From an uncultured Verrucomicrobia subdivision 3 bacterium (GTDB lineage Bacteria; Verrucomicrobiota; Verrucomicrobiia; Limisphaerales; DASXHY01), in assembly GCA_937890005.1 (NCBI GenBank), contig CALBZA010000048.1, positions 1 to 48,002 on the forward strand: 48,002 nucleotides of DNA, given 5' to 3'. Of this stretch, positions 42,021 through 48,002 are shown piece after piece; position 1 is the first letter of the stretch; each line of letters begins with the position of its first letter. A program made the translations under genes and the position numbers. Under the pieces are notes generated by a model. The model was given only the letters and a program-made list of their open reading frames with translations. It searched no databases and was not told where the DNA came from.

Positions 42021-44150
42021 ATGCGCTGGACCCAATGTTTCATCGTTGCCATTGCCATGACTCTCGCCGCCTGCAAACCCGCTTCCGAATCGAAGCAATC
42101 CGAAAAGCCTGACGTCGATCCAAGGCTGCAACAGTTCCAGGCGCTTGCCGGAAAATTCAATGCCGTCGTCACGCTGCCGGAATTTGAAACCACGCCGGAA
42201 GCCATCCGGGCCGCCGTCAAAGACGCCATCAAACACGGCGACACCACGCTGGACCGCATCGGAAAACTTACCGCTTCCGAGGTGAATTTCACCAACACGG
42301 TTCGCGCGCTGGATGATCTCGGTTTCGAACTGATGCTCGTGGCCAACCGCCTTTCCGTCATCGAACAGACCAGCACGAATGCCGCCCTGCGTGACGCCGC
42401 GACGGAGGCGACCAAGGAATTCGAAGCCTGGGCCGTCGGACTGGATTATCGCGAAGATGTTTATCGCGCCGTGAAAGCCTACGCCGACACGAATCCGAAG
42501 CTGGAAGGCGAAGATGCGCGGCTGCTGGAATACACGATGCGCGATTACCGACGCGCGGGATTGAGCCTGCCAAAGGCTGAACGCGACGAAGTGGAACGTC
42601 TGCGCAAGGAACTCGCGGCCCTTTCGACCGATTTCCAGAACAACGTCACCAAGGCCAAAAAAGAAGTGAAGTTCACGAAGGCTGAACTGGAGGGTGTTCC
42701 GGAAGATTTCCTCAATCAGATCAAGACCGGCGATGACGAATACACCGCGCTGGCGAACGTGACGTGGCAATACATCACGATCATGGACAACGCCAAACGC
42801 GAGGAAACCCGCAAACGTTTCCTGATCGAACACGACAACCTCGCGCGCGAAGGAAACATTCCGTTGCTGGAGAAGATTCTTCCGCTGCGGCATGAAATCG
42901 CCCGCCGCCTCGGCTACAAGAGCTGGGCCGATTACGGCACCGAGGTGAAGATGGTGAAGAACGCGGCCGCCGCCATCGCATTTGAAGAACAGCTGATCAA
43001 AGGCCTGCAGCCGAAGTTCGCCGCCGAACTGGAGGAATTCCGGAAGCTGAAGGTCGCCGAAACGGGCGATGCGAACGCGCAAATTAACATCTGGGACTGG
43101 CGCTATTACAGCAACGAGCTGAAGAAGCGCCGCTATAACGTCGATGCCGAGCAGCTGCGTGTTTACTTTCCCTACCAGCGTGCGCTGGAAGGAATGTTCG
43201 CCATTTATCAAAGCATCTTCGGTCTGAAATTCGAGGCGGTGGAGCCACCCTACAAATGGATCGGCGATCTGCAGCTCTACGCGGTTTCGGACGCAGAATC
43301 CGGAGAACCAATGGGAATGTTCTACCTCGACATGTTCCCGCGCGAAGGGAAATACAATCACTTCGCCCAGTTCGGAATCATCGACGGCAAGCAGCTCCCC
43401 GACGGACGCTATCAACGTCCCGTGGTCGCGCTGGTCTGCAATTTCCCCGCACCAACAGCCGATCGTCCGTCACTGCTTTCGCACAGCGATGTGGAAACGC
43501 TGTTCCATGAATTCGGTCATGCCATGCATTCCATCCTGACCCGCGCCAAATACGCGCGCTTCTCCGGCACCAGCGTGCCGCGCGATTTCGTCGAAGCGCC
43601 GTCGCAGATGCTGGAGAACTGGATCTGGGACAAGAAGGTGCTCGACAGTTTCGCCGCGGATTATCGTGATCCGTCGAAAAAAATTCCCGCGGACGTCCTC
43701 GACAAGCTGAAGGAGGCGCGGCTCGCAACCGAGGGAACACGTTACCGTCGGCAACTGGCATTCGGTCTCATGGACCTGACGCTGCACACGCAGATCGACG
43801 AAACCAACGCGAAGGAAGCGCTGGCACTTTCGAATCAGAAACTCAGCGAGGTGTTCCTGCCGATGGTTCCCGACACCGCATTTATCGGCTATTTCGGCCA
43901 CATCATCGGCTACAGCGCCGGTTATTATGGCTACGCCTGGGCTGATGCGATTTCAGCCGACATGGCCACGGTCTTCGAGCAGGCGCCCAACGGCTATTTC
44001 GACAAGCAAATCGGAATGCGGTTGCGGAAGGAAATTTACGAACCGGGCGAATCGCGAGACGTGAACATTTCGATCGAGAAATTCCTCGGCCGTCCGCGTT
44101 CCTTGCAACCGTTCTTCAAACAAATCGGCATGCAGACGGCCGCTGAATAG
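42021..44150 (+). CDS. M3 family zinc metallopeptidase (oligopeptidase), lipoprotein
   Basis: A 709-residue thimet-oligopeptidase-like enzyme. The N-terminus MRWTQCFIVAIAMTLAACKP has a lipobox LAAC, so Cys18 is lipidated and the enzyme sits on a membrane facing the periplasm. The zinc site is HEFGH at 496-500 (ETLFHEFGHAMHSIL) with the third ligand Glu in FVEAPSQMLENW. The helical N-terminal half (EVERLRKELAALSTDFQNNVTKAKKEV) and GYFGHIIGYSAGYYGYAWADAISADMATVFE near the C-end are family features. It degrades short peptides. A POT peptide transporter follows, fitting peptide scavenging. A strong terminator follows this gene. Confidence 0.94.
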   Translation: MRWTQCFIVAIAMTLAACKPASESKQSEKPDVDPRLQQFQALAGKFNAVVTLPEFETTPEAIRAAVKDAIKHGDTTLDRIGKLTASEVNFTNTVRALDDLGFELMLVANRLSVIEQTSTNAALRDAATEATKEFEAWAVGLDYREDVYRAVKAYADTNPKLEGEDARLLEYTMRDYRRAGLSLPKAERDEVERLRKELAALSTDFQNNVTKAKKEVKFTKAELEGVPEDFLNQIKTGDDEYTALANVTWQYITIMDNAKREETRKRFLIEHDNLAREGNIPLLEKILPLRHEIARRLGYKSWADYGTEVKMVKNAAAAIAFEEQLIKGLQPKFAAELEEFRKLKVAETGDANAQINIWDWRYYSNELKKRRYNVDAEQLRVYFPYQRALEGMFAIYQSIFGLKFEAVEPPYKWIGDLQLYAVSDAESGEPMGMFYLDMFPREGKYNHFAQFGIIDGKQLPDGRYQRPVVALVCNFPAPTADRPSLLSHSDVETLFHEFGHAMHSILTRAKYARFSGTSVPRDFVEAPSQMLENWIWDKKVLDSFAADYRDPSKKIPADVLDKLKEARLATEGTRYRRQLAFGLMDLTLHTQIDETNAKEALALSNQKLSEVFLPMVPDTAFIGYFGHIIGYSAGYYGYAWADAISADMATVFEQAPNGYFDKQIGMRLRKEIYEPGESRDVNISIEKFLGRPRSLQPFFKQIGMQTAAE

Positions 44151-44176
44151 TCCGTCAGACATATCACTTCCAGACG

Positions 44177-44207
44177 AGCGGAGCTTCGGCTCCGCTTTTC
44201 TATTTTC
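44177..44207 (+). terminator. Rho-independent terminator after the M3 peptidase
   Basis: Stem AGCGGAGC (44177-44184), UUCG-type tetraloop TTCG, stem GCTCCGCT (44189-44196), followed by the T-rich run TTTCTATTTT. A textbook intrinsic terminator 27 bases after the stop. Confidence 0.9.
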
Positions 44208-44281
44208 ATAAAATGACAACAAGCCGGAAACGCGCGCTGGCGTCGAAGGCTCCTTTCCGCTACTGAGGAGCAGCCAGAGCT

Positions 44282-45910
44282 ATGAACGAGACGACTTCCT
44301 CCAGCGCGAACCGGTGGCCTGCGCAGATCAAATACATCGTCGGCAATGAAGCCTGTGAGCGATTCAGTTATTATGGAATGCGCAGCATTCTGGCGGGATA
44401 TGTCGCCGGTGAAGTCGCAAGAGGCGGCCTTGGCCAGACGTCCGACGCGGCCACGACCATCATTCACACGTTCGTCTTCGCGAACTATTTCATGCCCCTT
44501 TTGGGCGCCTGGCTTTCGGACAAGCTCATCGGACGCTATCACACGATTCTTTGGGTATCGCTCTTCTACTGTGCCGGACACGGCGTTCTGGCATGCAGCG
44601 ACCTGATTTCCGGAGTTCAGGGAAAACTCTGGTGCCTTTACGCGGGACTCTCGTTGATCGCATTTGGCTCGGGGGGAATCAAGCCGTGCGTATCCGCATT
44701 CATGGGCGATCAATTCCGGCCCGACCAGGGACATCTCCTGCAGAAGGCCTACGGCGCATTCTACTGGTCGATTAACTTCGGTTCGTTCTTCTCGTTTCTC
44801 ATCATTCCCTGGGTGAAAAACCACCATGGCTACAGCTGGGCATTTGGCATTCCCGGAATTCTGATGGGCATCGCCACACTCATCTTCTGGCTGGGCACAA
44901 AACACTACGTTCGTGTTCCGCCATCCAGAGAAACGAAGTCGGGCGGTTTCATCCCGGTGTTCCTGACCGCCTACAAAAACCAGCCGGGACTTGTGCCTCT
45001 TTTGAACGTTCTGGCCACGCTTGGACTTCCGGCGTTGACGATGATTGCGATGACCGTGGTCGCGTTCTGCGAACCAAATGAATCGGGCAAACTCGCGAAC
45101 TGGGCATGGCAGCTGGGAGCAGCAACCCTGGTTGGAGTCGGTATCTGGTATTTGCTCGTGGTGGCGTTGAGTTTCTCAGGCCGGGTCAACCTCCCGGATC
45201 GTTTCTGGAATGCAGCGCGCAGTCGTTTCACGGAGAACGACATCGCCGCGGCCCGTTCGGTCAGCCCGATTCTGATCATCTTCGCACTCGTGCCGGTATT
45301 CTGGTCCTTGTTCGATCAGACGAGTTCGACCTGGGTGCTGCAGGGATTAAAACTGAAGGAGTTCGTCATTCCCGGAATAGGAATCACAATCGGCGCCGAA
45401 CAGATGCAGTCGGCCAATCCGGCGATCGTGATGATCCTCGTCCCCATCCTCACCTTGCTGGTTTACCCACGAATCGGAAAGTTCGCGACGCCCCTTCGCC
45501 GCATGTCGTTCGGAATGTTTCTCGCCTCGCTCTCGTACGTCGTTGTGGCATTGATTCAGGCGCGGCTTGAGGCAGGACATCAGTTCAGCGTGCTGTGGCA
45601 GGTTGTTCCCTATCTGATCCTCACCGCCGCGGAAGTCCTCGTTTCAACCACCGGCCTTGAGTTCGCTTTCCGCGAAGCAGCGGCGGAAATGAAGAGCACC
45701 ATCATGAGCTTTTGGTACATCACTGTCGCAATGGGAAACCTTTTCGTAACCACGATCACGAAAGTTTTCGGTGACGGCAGCCACGACACCTCGATCAGCA
45801 CCTCACGATTCCTTCTCTACGCCGGCGTGACATCGGTTGTGGCTGTTCTCTTCAGCGCCATTGCGACCACTTACAACTACCGCGACAAAGCCGCGGCTGA
45901 AGGACGTTAA
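44282..45910 (+). CDS. POT family proton-dependent oligopeptide transporter
   Basis: A 542-residue proton-coupled di/tripeptide importer (PTR2/POT). Family signature in helix 1 is NEACERFSYYGMRSILAGYV (the E-x-x-ERF-x-YYG motif for proton coupling). PLLGAWLSDKLIGRYHTILWVSLFY and GSGGIKPCVSAFMGDQF in helices 2-4 and FYWSINFGSFFSFLIIPWV in helix 5 follow. The C-half includes FWSLFDQTSSTWVLQG, and GMFLASLSYVVVALIQA. It lies after a terminator, so is transcribed separately from the M3 peptidase, though the function is related. A 61-base gap with heptamer repeats follows. Confidence 0.94.
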   Translation: MNETTSSSANRWPAQIKYIVGNEACERFSYYGMRSILAGYVAGEVARGGLGQTSDAATTIIHTFVFANYFMPLLGAWLSDKLIGRYHTILWVSLFYCAGHGVLACSDLISGVQGKLWCLYAGLSLIAFGSGGIKPCVSAFMGDQFRPDQGHLLQKAYGAFYWSINFGSFFSFLIIPWVKNHHGYSWAFGIPGILMGIATLIFWLGTKHYVRVPPSRETKSGGFIPVFLTAYKNQPGLVPLLNVLATLGLPALTMIAMTVVAFCEPNESGKLANWAWQLGAATLVGVGIWYLLVVALSFSGRVNLPDRFWNAARSRFTENDIAAARSVSPILIIFALVPVFWSLFDQTSSTWVLQGLKLKEFVIPGIGITIGAEQMQSANPAIVMILVPILTLLVYPRIGKFATPLRRMSFGMFLASLSYVVVALIQARLEAGHQFSVLWQVVPYLILTAAEVLVSTTGLEFAFREAAAEMKSTIMSFWYITVAMGNLFVTTITKVFGDGSHDTSISTSRFLLYAGVTSVVAVLFSAIATTYNYRDKAAAEGR

Positions 45911-45943
45911 AACTCACCGCAAACACCTCTCAAAAGCCCGTTC

Positions 45944-45971
45944 CCATCCGCCATCCGCCATCCGCAATCTG
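45944..45971. repeat. Heptamer microsatellite (CCATCCG x3 plus CAATCTG)
   Basis: Four tandem seven-base units after the POT gene. The heptamers differ by one or two bases from those in the DUF2126 gene (17223-17250), and the copy number, four, is the same. Confidence 0.85.
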
Positions 45972-46427
45972 CTATTCCGCCGCTCTCTGCTTCAAATCGT
46001 AAGGCGTCCACTTCAGAACAAAGTACGTGGCCCGGTTGGTTCCTGCGTTTCGCAGGCCGTGCATCTCGTTCGAAGCGCAAAAGATGATTCCTCCCGCCTC
46101 CACCACATTCGTCACTCCGTTCTGCACCACCTCCACAGTTCCTTCGCGCACGATCATCATCTCCTCCTCGGGATGCTTGTGTCCTTCGTGCGGGATTGCA
46201 CCGGGATCCAACGTTGTGATGTGACAGGTGAAACGCTCGAGCGTTTTCGTCTGCGAATCGAACACCGCACGCCGCTCACCGGCTTTTGTCGGCGATACCT
46301 TCATTGCCGCCCATTGAAACACGGACGAACGCATCAGCGGCCGGGAACCGGATTGTGCGAAGGCGACAGCGCCCAGCGCGAGCGTGATGGAAACAATCCC
46401 AACGACGAGGTCTCTTCGGGTAATCAT
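45972..46427 (-). CDS. Exported cupin domain protein
   Basis: A 151-residue protein. From ATG 46425-46427 (MITRRDLVVGIVSITLALGAVAFAQSG) a Tat-like signal (TRRDLVVG) with a hydrophobic core ending AFAQ is predicted; MQIM at 46436 is an alternative start. The mature part is a single cupin barrel: GAIPHEGHKHPEEEMMIVREGTVEV contains the first cupin motif (H-x-H-x5-E-like metal set His, His, Glu), and VEAGGIIFCASNEMHGLRNAGT the second (His). It probably binds a metal, with unknown substrate. A lone gene between convergent POT and divergent UDG genes. Confidence 0.85.
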   Translation of the reverse strand: MITRRDLVVGIVSITLALGAVAFAQSGSRPLMRSSVFQWAAMKVSPTKAGERRAVFDSQTKTLERFTCHITTLDPGAIPHEGHKHPEEEMMIVREGTVEVVQNGVTNVVEAGGIIFCASNEMHGLRNAGTNRATYFVLKWTPYDLKQRAAE

Positions 46428-46521
46428 GATCTGCATTTCGACTTCAAACCGGGGTGCCGTCAAGCGGAAGACTGACTACAAAAAGGTGGAGCTTTGATGC
46501 AGCCCGTTTAACATCGGCACG

Positions 46522-47451
46522 ATGTCCGACGACTACCAACAGCTGCTCGATTCCACAATCGCCCACCTGGAAAGCCTGAAAGCGCGAGGCGTCCGCTTCG
46601 TGGCAGTGTCGCCCGAGACTTTGACCGCGTTGTCCGAACCGCCGAAGCCAGCCGCTCCACGCGTCGTTGCACCGGCCTCGCCCGCGGCGCCGCGTCCGCA
46701 ACCAGCCCGGCCAATGGCACCGCCACCGCCGAAGCCCGTCGCAGTTCAACCGACCATTGTTGAACTTTCGACTGCGCCTGAAAAACCGGTTTCCGCCAGC
46801 ACAGCAACGTCCCTTATTGGAGACGCCAGGTTCGCTGCATTCGCAGAACTGCGTCAGCGTGTTCTCGCCTGCACGAAATGTGCGCACCTGGTTGCGGCGC
46901 GGAAGAACGTTGTGTTCGGCGTTGGCAACATCAATGCCGCGCTGATGTTTGTCGGTGAAGCACCCGGTGCGGATGAAGATGAACAGGGCGAACCGTTCGT
47001 GGGAAAAGCCGGTCAGTTGCTGACGAAGATCATTCAGACCATGGGCCTGAGCCGCGACACGGTTTACATCGCGAACATTCTGAAATGCCGTCCGGACACG
47101 CCGGGTCAAAGTGCCGGCAACCGGAAGCCAACTTCAGAAGAGATGCAGACCTGCATTCCGTTCCTGCACGAGCAGATCGATCTCATCCAACCGAAGGTGC
47201 TCGTGGCTCTCGGCGCCACGGCCGTGGAGGGATTGCTTGGAAAAACCGCCGGCATCACCCGGTTGCGCGGCAACTGGCATTCGTATCGCGGCATTCCGCT
47301 GATGCCGACGTATCATCCGGCGTATCTGTTGCGCAACCAGGCGCTCAGCGAGAAGCGCCGTGTCTGGGAAGACATGCTTGGTGTCATGGAAAAACTGGAA
47401 ATGCCGATCAGCGAAAAGCAGCGGAATTATTTCCTCAAAGCGACCCAGTAA
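46522..47451 (+). CDS. udg: Uracil-DNA glycosylase, family 4 (iron-sulfur type)
   Basis: Removes uracil from DNA in base excision repair. The 309-residue protein has an N-terminal segment and Ala/Pro-rich linker (about 40-95, PPKPAAPRVVAPASPAAP) absent from most relatives, then the catalytic domain. Four cysteines that can hold a [4Fe-4S] cluster are Cys117, Cys120 (ACTKCAHL), Cys189 (ILKCRPD) and Cys211 (MQTCIPFL). Active-site motifs are GEAPGADEDEQGEPFVGKAG (motif I) and THP-like YHPAYLLRN (motif II). ATG 46522 is chosen as the only good start; the frame begins MSDDYQQLLDSTIAHLESLKARG. Function is secure; the linker may bind partner proteins. Confidence 0.93.
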   Translation: MSDDYQQLLDSTIAHLESLKARGVRFVAVSPETLTALSEPPKPAAPRVVAPASPAAPRPQPARPMAPPPPKPVAVQPTIVELSTAPEKPVSASTATSLIGDARFAAFAELRQRVLACTKCAHLVAARKNVVFGVGNINAALMFVGEAPGADEDEQGEPFVGKAGQLLTKIIQTMGLSRDTVYIANILKCRPDTPGQSAGNRKPTSEEMQTCIPFLHEQIDLIQPKVLVALGATAVEGLLGKTAGITRLRGNWHSYRGIPLMPTYHPAYLLRNQALSEKRRVWEDMLGVMEKLEMPISEKQRNYFLKATQ

Positions 47452-47529
47452 ATTTCGTGATGATGCTTCGTCAAAGCTGTCCATGAAGCCTGATTGGAGT
47501 GCAGTAGTGCGGTTTGGAAATTTGGCACG

Positions 47530-48002
47530 ATGAAACATTGGTGGGTAAAAGCTTTGGTTGTGGTGACGGCGCTGATCGTGCTCGTGTCGCTCAGCTTCCT
47601 TGGTTTGTCGGTTCGCGCGAAGAATGAAGTCGAGCGATACAAGGATCAACTCCGTGCGGCGGGGGAAAAGCTGGACATTGAGGACTTGATTCCGAAACCG
47701 ATTCCCGCTGAAAGCAACAGTGCCGCGGCTTTTTCGATCGTTGTGGAACGGTTGCAGCGGTTTCCACATGACGACCTCGTCGTCACAAACCCTCTCGTTC
47801 TGGTAATGGTGGCGCCTGGAAAAGCCAGGCTTCAATCAAAGGAACCGTATTGGTGGGATCGTCATTCAAGCAACAGCTGGGCGGAGGTCGATGAGGCGAT
47901 CATGAGCCGGGAATCAATCCTGGAAACACTTTGCCAGCTTCCAAACCCCAGGGTCTTTCGTTTTGAATTCATAAGTTGGCGAGGAGCTGCAGGCAGCGGC
48001 GG
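47530..48002 (+). CDS. Membrane-anchored hypothetical protein, cut by the window edge
   Basis: A frame starting at ATG 47530, MKHWWVKALVVVTALIVLVS, open to the end of the window (157 codons). It has an N-terminal membrane helix (about 7-27), then EVERYKDQLRAAGEKLDIEDLIP, a pattern of anchored proteins found in planctomycetes and verrucomicrobia in which a long periplasmic part follows (PIPAESNSAAAF). The visible 157 residues show no enzyme motif; WAEVDEAIMSRESILETL is helical. The start lies 78 bases after the UDG stop. Function unknown; a partial gene. Confidence 0.7.
   Translation, partial: MKHWWVKALVVVTALIVLVSLSFLGLSVRAKNEVERYKDQLRAAGEKLDIEDLIPKPIPAESNSAAAFSIVVERLQRFPHDDLVVTNPLVLVMVAPGKARLQSKEPYWWDRHSSNSWAEVDEAIMSRESILETLCQLPNPRVFRFEFISWRGAAGSG

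Noticed and set aside
42003..43415. 470-codon minus-strand frame opposite the M3 peptidase
   Set aside because: Shadow of a clear enzyme gene; it also crosses the lipoprotein signal region and the peptidase start.
45944..45971. Start of a CRISPR array
   Set aside because: The repeat unit is seven bases and tandem without spacers, so it is a microsatellite.

Overview
The window reads as GC-rich chromosomal DNA from a Gram-negative, probably verrucomicrobial (Limisphaerales/Pedosphaera-like) bacterium. This is inferred from gene content: a PPi-type PEP carboxykinase, NrfHA, an arabinose-5-phosphate isomerase for outer-membrane Kdo synthesis, XylR-like LacI/AraC hybrid regulation beside pectin/xylan glycosidases, lipoprotein peptidases and many genes without a clear Shine-Dalgarno. 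No rRNA or other decisive taxonomic marker is present.

Layout. (1) 1-4013 is a decayed accessory region. It holds a frameshifted hsdR, a 106-aa ORF, a truncated hsdS, a detached hsdM tail, an intact dinD and an hsdM that has lost its catalytic core. It ends at a 3' fragment of tRNA-Arg(TCG), the expected footprint of an element integrated at a tRNA 3' end. (2) 4070-10155, all on minus: a LysM/coiled-coil protein, nrfA and nrfH (nitrite to ammonium), dprA, a short-chain dehydrogenase and two small tail-anchored coiled-coil proteins. (3) 10588-23866, all on plus: six genes with an ATP-grasp ligase, an alpha-E protein, PPi-PEPCK, a transglutaminase/DUF2126 protein, an ATP-grasp/alpha-E fusion and a second transglutaminase. 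This is a two-copy version of the predicted peptide/amide-ligase system, with a central-carbon enzyme lying inside it. (4) 24104-26844: a zinc-ribbon protein, kdsD, a tiny antitoxin-like ORF and pheA. (5) 26890-34792: a carbohydrate locus. A XylR-like regulator diverges from a translationally coupled GH28-MFS-GH43 operon, and a GH27 alpha-galactosidase converges on it. (6) 34946-40788, minus: a MacAB-like ABC export operon (ATPase, permease, FRG-domain protein, permease, small secreted protein, membrane-fusion protein). The FRG gene is translationally coupled between the two permeases. (7) 40922-48002: quinone oxidoreductase, M3 lipoprotein peptidase, POT peptide transporter, cupin, family-4 uracil-DNA glycosylase and a partial membrane-anchored protein.

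Functional links. The GH28/MFS/GH43/GH27 set should release and import plant-wall sugars. The M3 peptidase and POT transporter pair for peptide use. Intergenic spaces carry several families of imperfect inverted repeats and a heptamer microsatellite that also occurs inside a gene. No transposase, integrase, CRISPR array or complete RNA gene was seen.
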